A DNA stretch of 33,617 bases. Origin: an uncultured Desulfobulbaceae bacterium. GTDB lineage: Bacteria; Desulfobacterota; Desulfobulbia; Desulfobulbales; Desulfocapsaceae. The stretch lies in contig CAITDH010000006.1 in assembly GCA_903891045.1 (NCBI GenBank), positions 1 to 33,617 on the forward strand, written 5' to 3'. The position numbers and the translations under genes were made by a program. Numbering within the stretch: position 1 is the first letter of the stretch; every line of letters begins with the position of its first letter. The notes beneath the pieces were generated by a model. The model made no database searches and had not been told where the DNA came from. It saw only the letters and a program-made list of their open reading frames with translations. Positions 24,427 to 33,617 of the stretch are shown here, one piece after another.

Positions 24427-27400
24427 TTGAAAGACACAAACAAACCATTGAGCATGACCACTGCTGCCGGACCTGACCCCGTGAGTGCCACGCCCCAGAG
24501 CTCCGGGGGACAGCCCCTCACAAACCGCCGTGTTCTCTTCCTTCGTCTTGCCCTGGTGACGGCGGGCTATTTCGCGGCCTCGCACGCCGGCCAGTTGCTG
24601 GTCCTCGATCCCCTCCACGCCTCGCCGATATGGCCAGCGGCCGGAATCTCGCTGGCTTCCTTGCTGATATGGGGATCCAGACTGTGGCCCGGGGTGTGGC
24701 TCGGGGCCTTCCTCTTCAATTTTTTAGTGCATCCATCCGTTGCTGCCATTTTTCTGGCCGCAGCCGTGGCCAGCGGATCAACTCTGGCTGCCCTGCTGGG
24801 GGCGCGGCTGACCCGGCGGCTTTTCACTCCCGCCCTCCCCTTGGGAAAAGGGTCTGACATCTGGCGCTTTCTGCTTCTAGCCGGGCCGTTGCCCTGTCTC
24901 ATTTCTGCCTCCGTGGGCGTGGCTTCCTACTACCTTGTCGGCTGGATGAGCGCGGACGACATCGTCAGCCAGTGGCTCATGTGGTGGACGGGCGACAGTC
25001 TCGGCGTCGTGCTCTTTTCTCCGATGCTGCTCTCCCTCTGCTATGGGAACCAAAGGTTATGGCCCCGTTGCCGGGTGCGGATCGCCTTGCAGCTCTTCAT
25101 CACCGCCATGCTCTTAGCCGCAGGCCATTACGGCCTGGATCGCCTGGAGGAGATGCAGGCCCTGGCCGCAGCCACCAACAAGATGGATGCGGCCAATGAG
25201 CTTGGCTTCCACCACCTGTCGAACCCGACGCGCGGCCTGGCGTGCATCGAACGCTTCTTTGCCGCCAGCGAGGAGGTGACCAGGCAGGAATTTGCCACCT
25301 TCACCGCCAATATCATCCATCGTTCGACCATCCTGGCCGTGGACTGGGCGCCGCGTGTGGCGTCAAGCGAACGCCCGGCCTTCGAGGCCGCCAGGCAACA
25401 GGAGGAAGGGCACGACTATAACATCTTAGAAGTCAATTCCAGCGAGCAAACGGTCAGGGCCGGAGAACGCCCGGAGTACTTCCCCATCCTCTTCAGCGCC
25501 TCGCGGGCCTCTCTCCGGCCGGTGCCTGGCCTTGACCATGGCTTCCAGGAGGAGCGGCGGATAGCGATGGCCCAGGCTCGCGACACCGGCACCATGGTCG
25601 CCACCCGGATCTTGCCCCAGCCACGCACTAACCAGGACTCAATCATCATCTTCATGCCGGTGCATAACCAGGGCCTTGCTGCCGCGGGTGCCACGGTGGA
25701 GGAGCGGCGGATGGCCCTGCGCGGCTTCATTGTTGGCCTGTATGAGGTGAAGGCCCTCTTTGCCGACCTGACCCAGGCAGCAGAGACCAGAGGACTGTTC
25801 TTCCGGGTCACGGACATCAGCCCTGGCGAACCGGCACAGGTACTGATGAGCACCCTGCCGGCAGCGGTCACCCCCGCCTGGCATCAAGAGACAACCTTTG
25901 CCGGTCGAACCTGGCGACTGGACCTGCAGCCGAAGACTGTTGTCTGGCAGGACGGGGGTAGTCTCCAGTCACGTCTCTACCTCGGTTTTTCAATGCTGGC
26001 CGCCTTGCTGGTCGCCTTCGCCGCCCTGGGAGCCGCCAGCAGCAATGCGCGGGTCACGGCCAGTGAGATTTTCACCCATGCCGTCCTCGACAGCCTCAGC
26101 GCCCATGTGGCGGTCCTTGATGCCGAGGGCCGCATCCTGACCACCAACCGGGCCTGGCGGGACTTCGCCCAAACCAATGACTGCGATTGGAAATTGGTGA
26201 GCGAGGGGAGCAATTATCTTGCGGTCTGCGACCAGGCGGCGCTGCAGGGGGATAAAGATGCAGCCAGTGTCGCCCAGGGAATCCGGGATATCCTGGACGG
26301 TCAGCAAGGCACCTGGTTTCATGAGTACCCCTGTCATTCCCCCAGCGAGCAACGCTGGTTCTACTGCACCCTCTCCCGGTTTGCCATCAACGATACCTGC
26401 CATGTGGTGCTGGCCCATGCCAACATCACTCCCATGCGCCAGGCGCAAACCGCCCTCCAGGAGAGCCAGGACCGCTACCGTCGGCTGGTCGAAAATCTGG
26501 GCAGCGAGTATTTCTTCTATCAGCACGATACGAGCGGCCGCATGCAGTACGCCAGCCCCTCAGTCCAGGAGATCCTGGGCTACCCCGCGGAGGCATTCCG
26601 GGGCCATTACTTGGAATACACCCTGGACAGTGAAGAGAATCAGGCCGTGGCAGCCAATACTGACCTTGTGCTACGAGGGCGCCAGAGCACCTACACGGTG
26701 CTGGCCCGCTGCCAGGACGGTAGTGGCCGATGGCTGGAGGTGACCGAATTCCCGGTCCGAGACACCGCGGGGCAGGTGATCGGAGTGGAGGGTATCGCCC
26801 ATGACATCCATCAGCGGAGGCTGGATGAGGTCGCCCTGCGTCAGTTCACCGAAGAGCTGGAGACCAAGGTCGAGGAGCGGGCAGGCGCCTTGAAGACGGC
26901 CAATGACCTGATCGCCCGCCAGGAAGAGGAAGTGCGCGCCACCCTCGACAATCTGCTGGACTGCGTCATCACCATCAACGACCAGGGGATCGTCGAGTCC
27001 GCCAACAAGGCCGTGCAGAAGGTGCTGGGCTACACCCCGGAAGAACTCATTGGTTATAACGTCTCCAAAATCCCCGCCGAGCCCTACGGCAGCCACCATG
27101 ACGAGTACATCGCCCGCTACCTGCGCAGCGGTGATCCGCACATCATCGGCATCGGCCGCGAGGTGGAAGGGCGGCACAGGGACGGACGACTGATCCCCCT
27201 GGAACTGTCGGTCAGTGAGTTCCAAAGCCACGGCCAGCGATTCTTCACCGGTGTTCTGCGCGATATCAGCGAGCGGAAACGGCTCATAGCCGATCTGACC
27301 GAGGCCCGAAAGTTAGCCGAACAGGCGAACCGTGCCAAGTCGATCTTCCTGGCCACCATGAGCCACGAGATCCGCACCCCTATGAACGGCGTCATCGGCA

Positions 27401-29283
27401 TGGTGGAGGTGCTGGAGCAGAGTACCCTGAGCACCTCCCAGGTCGATATGGTGCATACCATCCGGGACTCGGCCATCAACCTGCTGGGGCTCATCGACGA
27501 TATCCTCGACTTTTCCAAGGCCGAGGCCGGCTACCTGGAAATGGAGCAGGTACCGGTCGCCCTGGTGGAGCTGATCGAGGATCTCTGCCAGTCGCTGGTA
27601 CCGATGATGGTCGCCAAGGGGATTCACTTTGATCTGTTTATCGCCCCGGCCGTCCCGGAGCTGGTCATCGGTGATGCCTTGCGGCTACGGCAAGTTTTCT
27701 ATAACCTGCTGGGCAACGCCATCAAGTTTTCCGATCCCGCTCAGACCCATCAGCCGGGACGAATATCACTGCGGGTGGAGGTGGCGCAAGCCAGACCACT
27801 GCAGTTGCTCTTCCGGGTCAGCGATAACGGCATCGGCATGACGCCGGAGACCGTGGCCCAGCTCTTCACACCCTTCTCCCAGGGTGAGATGTCAACCACC
27901 CGCCGCTTTGGCGGCACCGGGCTGGGACTCACCATCTGCCATCGCATAATGACCATTATGGGGGGGGACATTGTAGTGGAAAGCCGACCGAACAAGGGCA
28001 CAACCTTCTCCGTCACCCTGCCATTGACAGCCCCAGAAGAGCAGCCGCACCACTCATGGCCCGATCTTACCGGGGTTGATTGCCTGCTGGCGGACAGCCC
28101 CGATCTCGACAGGGCCGGTCTTTCCGTCTATCTTGAATATGCTGGGGCCCGGGTTGTCGCTACGGCAACTGTGTCTGCGGATTCCCCCCTGGTGGTGATC
28201 CTGGATGGCGGCAATGGGATGATTCCCAAGGAGACGCTGCTTGCCCCTTTTGTTGCCCTGCCGAATATTCGGGCCGTGCTGCTGCTTACCCGGGGAAGAC
28301 GGCGGCGGGCCCGGCAGGAAATCAACGGGATGGTCACCCTGGACGGTGTTGCCATGCGACGGCAGAGCTTTGTGAATGCGGTGGCGCTGGCAGCCGGCCG
28401 GACCGTTGCCGAGCCTCTTCCCCAGAAACAGGCCAAGGAGATGACTCTCGGCCAAGGGGCCACGTTGCCCAGCATCGCCGAGGCCATGGCACAAGGTCGG
28501 CTCATCCTGGTGGCCGAAGACGACGAGATCAATCAGAAGGTCATTCTCCAGCAGCTCGCCCTACTCGGCCAGAGGGCGGAAGTGGCGGACAATGGGGCGG
28601 AAGCTCTGTACATGTGGCGAGAGGGGGATTACGCTCTCCTGCTCACCGACCTGCATATGCCGGAGATGGACGGCTATACGCTGGCGAAAACCATCCGCCG
28701 GGAAGAGAACGGCGGCCGACGGATGCCCATTCTGGCATTGACGGCCAATGCCTCGCAGGGTGAGGTGCATCACTCCATCGCCGCCGGAATGGATGAGTAC
28801 TTGACCAAACCAATTCGTCTCCAGACCCTGCAGGCAGCCCTCAGTAAGTGGCTTCCCCCGACCCAGGAACCGTCTTTACCAGCGCCGCAGCCCGAGCCCT
28901 CAAGTGACAACAGCGAAACGATAGCAGTTGTCATGGATGTTACCGTATTGCAGGGGCTGGTGGGGGATGACCATGATACCGTGCGCGAATTCCTTGCCGA
29001 CTACCTGGCCGCGGCCCAGCGTCTGGGCGCAGAACTCAGCACAGCCGCCGCTATTGGTGACGGTGAACAGGTCCAGGCCATCGCCCACAAGCTGAAGTCC
29101 TCGTCGCGAACCGTCGGGGCAGGAACCTTGGCCGATCTGTGTGCCTCCCTGGAAAAGGCTGGTCAAGCCAGGGATCGGGATAGAATCCACCAGGTTATGA
29201 CAGACTTTACGGCCATGCTCGAGGCAGTGAAAACAGCATGCCGCACCTGGCTGACAAAACACGAAAAGGGAAAACGCCCATGA
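24427..29283 (+). CDS. Hybrid sensor histidine kinase: MASE1-like TM domain, CHASE, PAS domains, HisKA, HATPase_c, degenerate REC, REC, HPt
   Basis: N-terminal multi-TM; ATMSHEIRTPMNGVIGM; LLGNAIKFSDPAQ; GTGLGLTICHRIM; REC LVAEDDEINQKVILQQL...LLTDLHMPEMDG...LTKPI; HPt IAHKLKSSSRTVGA. TTG start in the ORF track; ATG 9 codons later is an alternative. Confidence 0.93.
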   Translation: MKDTNKPLSMTTAAGPDPVSATPQSSGGQPLTNRRVLFLRLALVTAGYFAASHAGQLLVLDPLHASPIWPAAGISLASLLIWGSRLWPGVWLGAFLFNFLVHPSVAAIFLAAAVASGSTLAALLGARLTRRLFTPALPLGKGSDIWRFLLLAGPLPCLISASVGVASYYLVGWMSADDIVSQWLMWWTGDSLGVVLFSPMLLSLCYGNQRLWPRCRVRIALQLFITAMLLAAGHYGLDRLEEMQALAAATNKMDAANELGFHHLSNPTRGLACIERFFAASEEVTRQEFATFTANIIHRSTILAVDWAPRVASSERPAFEAARQQEEGHDYNILEVNSSEQTVRAGERPEYFPILFSASRASLRPVPGLDHGFQEERRIAMAQARDTGTMVATRILPQPRTNQDSIIIFMPVHNQGLAAAGATVEERRMALRGFIVGLYEVKALFADLTQAAETRGLFFRVTDISPGEPAQVLMSTLPAAVTPAWHQETTFAGRTWRLDLQPKTVVWQDGGSLQSRLYLGFSMLAALLVAFAALGAASSNARVTASEIFTHAVLDSLSAHVAVLDAEGRILTTNRAWRDFAQTNDCDWKLVSEGSNYLAVCDQAALQGDKDAASVAQGIRDILDGQQGTWFHEYPCHSPSEQRWFYCTLSRFAINDTCHVVLAHANITPMRQAQTALQESQDRYRRLVENLGSEYFFYQHDTSGRMQYASPSVQEILGYPAEAFRGHYLEYTLDSEENQAVAANTDLVLRGRQSTYTVLARCQDGSGRWLEVTEFPVRDTAGQVIGVEGIAHDIHQRRLDEVALRQFTEELETKVEERAGALKTANDLIARQEEEVRATLDNLLDCVITINDQGIVESANKAVQKVLGYTPEELIGYNVSKIPAEPYGSHHDEYIARYLRSGDPHIIGIGREVEGRHRDGRLIPLELSVSEFQSHGQRFFTGVLRDISERKRLIADLTEARKLAEQANRAKSIFLATMSHEIRTPMNGVIGMVEVLEQSTLSTSQVDMVHTIRDSAINLLGLIDDILDFSKAEAGYLEMEQVPVALVELIEDLCQSLVPMMVAKGIHFDLFIAPAVPELVIGDALRLRQVFYNLLGNAIKFSDPAQTHQPGRISLRVEVAQARPLQLLFRVSDNGIGMTPETVAQLFTPFSQGEMSTTRRFGGTGLGLTICHRIMTIMGGDIVVESRPNKGTTFSVTLPLTAPEEQPHHSWPDLTGVDCLLADSPDLDRAGLSVYLEYAGARVVATATVSADSPLVVILDGGNGMIPKETLLAPFVALPNIRAVLLLTRGRRRRARQEINGMVTLDGVAMRRQSFVNAVALAAGRTVAEPLPQKQAKEMTLGQGATLPSIAEAMAQGRLILVAEDDEINQKVILQQLALLGQRAEVADNGAEALYMWREGDYALLLTDLHMPEMDGYTLAKTIRREENGGRRMPILALTANASQGEVHHSIAAGMDEYLTKPIRLQTLQAALSKWLPPTQEPSLPAPQPEPSSDNSETIAVVMDVTVLQGLVGDDHDTVREFLADYLAAAQRLGAELSTAAAIGDGEQVQAIAHKLKSSSRTVGAGTLADLCASLEKAGQARDRDRIHQVMTDFTAMLEAVKTACRTWLTKHEKGKRP

Positions 29284-30473
29284 AGATCCTGATTATTGAT
29301 GACGAACCCTTTGTCCTCAAGGTGCTGCACCGTCAACTCTCCAGTCTCACCGACGCGGAGGTGGTGCCCTGTGACAGCGCCCGCGCTGCCCTGGCCGAGC
29401 TGGCAGCCGATGCCGCCCAAATTTTTCTGATCTTCTGCGATCTGCAGATGCCGGAAATGGACGGCATCGAATTCGTGCGTCAGCTGGTGGCCATCCGCTA
29501 TGACAAAGGGCTGGTTCTGATCAGCGGTGAGGACAACCGGACCCTGCAGACTGCCGAAAGACTGGCCCTGGCCCATAAGCTGCAATTCCTTGGCGCGATC
29601 CAAAAACCGGCAGCGCGGGAACAACTGCAACAGATGCTGGAGCGTGCCGCGAGCATCTGCGCCCCGGCGCCACCCCGCGCTGCCCACAAAAAGTATGGGA
29701 CCGAGGATCTCCGGCAGGCGATTGCCGCCGGCCATCTGGAGAACTATTATCAACCCAAGGTGGAGCTCGCCACCGGCCACGTCGTAGGCGTCGAGACCCT
29801 GGTGCGCTGGCGCCATCCCGACGACGGGCTGATCTTTCCCGATCAATTCATCTCCCTGGCCGAAGAGCACGGTCTGATCGATGATCTGTCCAGAGTCGTG
29901 CTCACCGCCGCCCTGACTCAGACCCGCCACTGGCTGGATGCCGGCCTTGATCTGAAGGTGGCGGTGAATGCCTCCATGGACAACTTCAACGACGTCGAAT
30001 TTCCTGATTTTATCGCCCGCACGGCAGAGAAGGTAGGGGTGCCCTTAACCAACCTCATCCTCGAGATCACCGAAAGCCGCTTGATGAAAGATCCTCTTTC
30101 CGCCCTCGACATCATCATCCGCCTGCGCCTCAAGCGGATCAAACTCTCTATCGACGATTTCGGCACCGGTCATTCCTCCCTGACCCAACTGCACGACCTG
30201 CCTTTTGATGAGCTCAAGGTGGATCGCAGCTTTGTGCACGGCGCTTGGCAGAATGACGCCATCAGGGCCATCTTTGAGGCCAGTCTCGGCATGGCACGGC
30301 AACTGGGAATGAAGACTGTCGCGGAGGGACCGGAAGATCGGGAGGATTGGGATTTCTTGAAGAAGTCTGGATGCGATCTGGCGCAGGGCTACTTCATCGC
30401 CAAACCGATGCCCGGCTCAGAGATGCTAGGGTGGATCTCGGCATGGGAAGCCCGCCGGCAAGAACTTGTATGA
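29280..30473 (+). CDS. Response regulator with EAL domain (REC-EAL, RocR-like c-di-GMP phosphodiesterase candidate)
   Basis: ATGA overlap with the upstream kinase; REC ILIIDDEPFVLKVL, FCDLQMPEMDG; EAL-domain motifs VETLVRW, LEITES, IDDFGTGHSSL, LKVDRSFV, TVAEG, GYFIAKPM. Confidence 0.93.
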   Translation: MKILIIDDEPFVLKVLHRQLSSLTDAEVVPCDSARAALAELAADAAQIFLIFCDLQMPEMDGIEFVRQLVAIRYDKGLVLISGEDNRTLQTAERLALAHKLQFLGAIQKPAAREQLQQMLERAASICAPAPPRAAHKKYGTEDLRQAIAAGHLENYYQPKVELATGHVVGVETLVRWRHPDDGLIFPDQFISLAEEHGLIDDLSRVVLTAALTQTRHWLDAGLDLKVAVNASMDNFNDVEFPDFIARTAEKVGVPLTNLILEITESRLMKDPLSALDIIIRLRLKRIKLSIDDFGTGHSSLTQLHDLPFDELKVDRSFVHGAWQNDAIRAIFEASLGMARQLGMKTVAEGPEDREDWDFLKKSGCDLAQGYFIAKPMPGSEMLGWISAWEARRQELV

Positions 30474-30518
30474 CCAATAAGTTGAAAGCGGTGAGACTGG
30501 ATACGCTCAAGGCTCCGA

Positions 30519-31358
30519 TTACTTCTGCCCCGAAAGCTCACTGAAATCACACTGGGAGGGAAAGCTGTGCGCTGCATCGGGAAACGAACCCTGACGCACC
30601 TCCTCGGCATAGCGGGCCACATTTTCTTTGATCAGAGGAGAGAGACTGGTGTAGGTCTTGACAAAACTGGGGATAAATTTTTCAAACATCCCCAGAAGGT
30701 CATGGGTGACCAGCACCTGGCCATCACAATGGACACCGGCGCCGATGCCGATTGTGGGAATGGAAAGGGTTTCCGTTATAATCCTGGCCAGTTGATCAGG
30801 GATACACTCCAGTACCAGACCAAAGACCCCGGCATCCTGCAGACCCTTGGCCGCCTCGACCATCTTCCGGGCCGACTCCAGATCCCGACCCTGCACCTTG
30901 TAGCCGCCAAGCTGGGTGGCTGTTTGCGGCGTCAGTCCGATATGGCCCATCACCGAGATCCCGGCCGCGACCATGGCGGCCACCGTCGCGCATACCTCCA
31001 GCCCCCCTTCCAGTTTCACCGCATCACACCCCGCCTCTTTCAAAAACCGGCCGCCATTGATAATGGCATCGCGCGAACTGCTCTGGTACGAGCCAAAGGG
31101 CATGTCGCCAATGACAAAGGCGCCGGGCGCCCCCCGCCTGACCGCGGCCGCATGATGGATCATCTCATCCATGGTCACCGGCACCGTCGAATCATATCCA
31201 AGCACCACCATGCCGAGCGAGTCCCCCACCAGCAGGGCATCCACCCCGCAACCGGCAAGCAGGGCGGCCATGGAGGCATCGTAAGCGGTCAGCATGGCGA
31301 TCTTCTCGCCGGCGGCCTTCAGGGCAATAAAATCAGCAACGGTCTTTCTTTTGGCCAT
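30519..31358 (-). CDS. panB: 3-methyl-2-oxobutanoate hydroxymethyltransferase (PanB)
   Basis: MLTAYDASMAALLAGCGVDALLVGDSLGMVVLGYDST, VKLEGG, IGIGAGVHCDGQVLVTHDLLGMF. Confidence 0.98.
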   Translation of the reverse strand: MAKRKTVADFIALKAAGEKIAMLTAYDASMAALLAGCGVDALLVGDSLGMVVLGYDSTVPVTMDEMIHHAAAVRRGAPGAFVIGDMPFGSYQSSSRDAIINGGRFLKEAGCDAVKLEGGLEVCATVAAMVAAGISVMGHIGLTPQTATQLGGYKVQGRDLESARKMVEAAKGLQDAGVFGLVLECIPDQLARIITETLSIPTIGIGAGVHCDGQVLVTHDLLGMFEKFIPSFVKTYTSLSPLIKENVARYAEEVRQGSFPDAAHSFPSQCDFSELSGQK

Positions 31359-31361
31359 GGA

Positions 31362-32423
31362 TTATTCTCCAATATCAAAGAGTGAAGGCTGACAGATGTT
31401 CTGCTTTGGAATTTTCCGCTTAAAATGCTGGTAGGCCTTGATCGTGGCGACCCGTCCCCGTGAAGTCCTGGCCAGGAATCCGGACTGGATCAGGAAGGGT
31501 TCATACACATCTTCCAGGGTGCTTTTCTCTTCGCACACGACGATAGCCAGGGTCTCCAGACCAATAGGGCCGCCCTGAAAGGTATCGATGATGGTCAGGA
31601 TAATCCGCCGATCCATCTCATCAAGGCCAAAGGGATCGACGTTCAGCAGATTCAGGGCCGCGTCCGCAACCCCGGCATCAATGACCGGGTGATTGCCGAC
31701 CTCGGCAAAATCACGCACCCGGCGCAGCAACCGATTGGCGATCCTGGGGGTGCCGCGGGAGCGGCGTCCAAGCTCAAGGGCCCCACTGGCATCAATCCGC
31801 ATCCCGAGAATCAGGGCCGACCGCTGAACAATAACGACCAGTTCCTCTGGGGCATACAATTCCAGACGGAGAATCACCCCGAAACGATCACGTAGCGGCG
31901 GGGTGAGCAGACCGGTGCGGGTGGTGGCCCCCACCAGGGTAAAACGGGGCAGATCCATGCGCACCGACCGGGCGCCAGGGCCTTGGCCAATAATCAGATC
32001 AAGCTGAAAATCCTCCATGGCCGGATAGAGAATCTCTTCCACCGCATGATTCAAACGGTGGATTTCATCGATAAAGAGGACATCCCCTTCCTGCAGGCTG
32101 GTGAGGATGGCGGCCAGGTCCCCCTGCCGCTCAATGACCGGGCCGGAGGTGACTTTGATCCCGGCATCCATCTCATTGGCAATGATATGAGAGAGGGTGG
32201 TTTTACCCAAGCCGGGAAAGCCGTGAAACAGGACATGGTCAAGGGGTTCGCCGCGCCCTTTGGCGGCGCGGATGAAGATATCCAGGCTCTTGCGCAGGGG
32301 CTCCTGCCCTATATAATCCACCAGCCTTTTGGGCCGCAAATCATACTCATACAAAGGCTCACGACTGACAGCCTTCGGGTTGACCAGCCGCTCTTCTACG
32401 CCTATTTCTTCCTCGATATTCAT
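31362..32423 (-). CDS. ruvB: Holliday junction helicase subunit RuvB
   Basis: [80 protein letters not shown]. Confidence 0.98.
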   Translation of the reverse strand: MNIEEEIGVEERLVNPKAVSREPLYEYDLRPKRLVDYIGQEPLRKSLDIFIRAAKGRGEPLDHVLFHGFPGLGKTTLSHIIANEMDAGIKVTSGPVIERQGDLAAILTSLQEGDVLFIDEIHRLNHAVEEILYPAMEDFQLDLIIGQGPGARSVRMDLPRFTLVGATTRTGLLTPPLRDRFGVILRLELYAPEELVVIVQRSALILGMRIDASGALELGRRSRGTPRIANRLLRRVRDFAEVGNHPVIDAGVADAALNLLNVDPFGLDEMDRRIILTIIDTFQGGPIGLETLAIVVCEEKSTLEDVYEPFLIQSGFLARTSRGRVATIKAYQHFKRKIPKQNICQPSLFDIGE

Positions 32424-33052
32424 GCCAGTGTCCGCAAGGTTTCCCGAATAAGTTCTTCAACCGGCATACCGGCAAAAGGGGCATCCCCCACCCGCTTCTT
32501 GACCGCAGTCAGGGCCTGTCTGGCCACCGGGTCAGGGTAGCCAAGATTGACCAGCACCGACAGGGTATCGGCAACTGCGCCACCTGGGGCCAAAGACGAA
32601 ACTGTTGTTTTCCCTGTTGCCACCTCACGCCCATCATTAGCGCCCTGGAGATGCCCCACCTTATCCTTCAACTCCACACAGAGCCGCTCGGCCGTCCGCT
32701 TCCCCACCCCCTGCAAGGTGGTGAGACGACTGATATCTTCACGAACGATAGCCTGACACAACTCATTCACCCGCATCCCGGACAGGATGGCAAGGCCGAG
32801 TTTGGGGCCAATACCGGAGACCGTCTTGAGGACAAGAAACAACTCTTTTTCGTCTGCCTCCAAAAAACCGTAGAGGACAATGGCGTCCTCCCGGACATGG
32901 GTATGGATATGGAGAAAGACCTGACTGTTTTTTTCAGGCAGACGGGCCACCCCGTCCGTGGAGAGAAAGACCTCATAGCCCACCCCGCTCACATCAATCA
33001 CGGCCCGGTCCGGGCCTGTCATCAACACATTTCCTGTCAGGGTAGCAATCAT
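32420..33052 (-). CDS. ruvA: Holliday junction DNA helicase subunit RuvA
   Basis: [66 protein letters not shown] overlap with ruvB. Confidence 0.98.
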   Translation of the reverse strand: MIATLTGNVLMTGPDRAVIDVSGVGYEVFLSTDGVARLPEKNSQVFLHIHTHVREDAIVLYGFLEADEKELFLVLKTVSGIGPKLGLAILSGMRVNELCQAIVREDISRLTTLQGVGKRTAERLCVELKDKVGHLQGANDGREVATGKTTVSSLAPGGAVADTLSVLVNLGYPDPVARQALTAVKKRVGDAPFAGMPVEELIRETLRTLA

Positions 33053-33106
33053 GGTTTTTACAGGGAAGAAAAAGAATTAAAAAGAAAAGAAAGAAGAGAA
33101 CCAGTT

Positions 33107-33574
33107 TTACAGATGATGGGCATGGCAGATGGCAACCGCCAGGGCGTCTGCGGCATCGGAGCTGGGCAAAGCTGAAAGGCCCAGCAGCACCCGGACCATA
33201 TGCTGCACCTGTCCTTTTTCGGCCTGACCATACCCCACCACCGACCGTTTCACTTTTTTGGCGCTGTAGTCATGGACACCCAGGCCATTCTGCATGGCCG
33301 CAACCACCGCCGCCCCCCTGGCCTGGCCAAGCTTCAGGGCGGAACTGGCATTGCTGGCCATGAACACATCTTCCACCGCCGCGACCTCAGGCATGTGGAG
33401 CTGGATCACCTCATTGACCCCATCAAAGATCTCATTGAGACGATGGGCAAAGGGAAATTGCTGGGTCGTCTTCACCACCCCGCAGGCGACAAAACGGATC
33501 CTGCCGGCAACAACCTCGATAACGCCATACCCGGTAATCCGGGAACCAGGATCAATACCGAGGATACGGGTCAT
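33107..33574 (-). CDS. ruvC: Crossover junction endodeoxyribonuclease RuvC
   Basis: MTRILGIDPGSRITGYGVIE, VAAVEDVFMASNASSALKLGQARG, SSDAADALAVAICHAHH. Start moved to internal ATG at 33574. Confidence 0.96.
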   Translation of the reverse strand: MTRILGIDPGSRITGYGVIEVVAGRIRFVACGVVKTTQQFPFAHRLNEIFDGVNEVIQLHMPEVAAVEDVFMASNASSALKLGQARGAAVVAAMQNGLGVHDYSAKKVKRSVVGYGQAEKGQVQHMVRVLLGLSALPSSDAADALAVAICHAHHL

Positions 33575-33617
33575 AAAAAAAGGCTGAAGACTTTCATCCA
33601 ATTACTGCATCCACCGG

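Noticed and set aside
32570-32655. RuvA linker ([23 protein letters not shown]) as another repeat copy
   Set aside because: Only CATTAG..CG..CCCTGG aligns with gaps; RuvA linkers are naturally variable.
1-33617. CRISPR arrays, tRNA/rRNA genes, transposases, prophage genes
   Set aside because: None recognised: no regularly spaced identical repeats with spacers, no RNA-gene signatures, no transposase or phage motifs.

Overview
This window looks like a Desulfobacterota-type chromosome segment (taxon inferred from gene content only). Most of it is a long minus-strand division/cell-wall (dcw) cluster: mraZ-rsmH-ftsL-ftsI-murEF(fused)-mraY-murD-murG-murC-murB-ftsQ-ftsA-ftsZ. It is followed by a B12-binding-like radical SAM protein, a membrane histidine kinase, a CoA-disulfide-reductase-like flavoprotein with a rhodanese domain, and a partial HEAT-like protein at the left edge. 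On the plus strand are an AT-rich bacteriohemerythrin gene and a two-gene signalling unit: a 1618-aa MASE1/CHASE/PAS hybrid kinase overlapping a REC-EAL protein. The right end holds panB, ruvB, ruvA and ruvC on the minus strand. The strongest non-routine signals are three. (1) A short dispersed repeat (about 51-63 bp units) sits in-frame inside at least four genes (histidine kinase, ftsQ, murE, ftsI), is read in two different frames, and its clear indels are multiples of 3. (2) The dcw-encoded FtsI lacks recognisable SxxK, SxN and KTG catalytic motifs, and ftsW is absent from its usual murD-murG position. (3) A 10-bp-periodic, roughly six-unit MraZ-box-like array lies between a near-consensus promoter and mraZ. 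No tRNA, rRNA, CRISPR or transposase was recognised.
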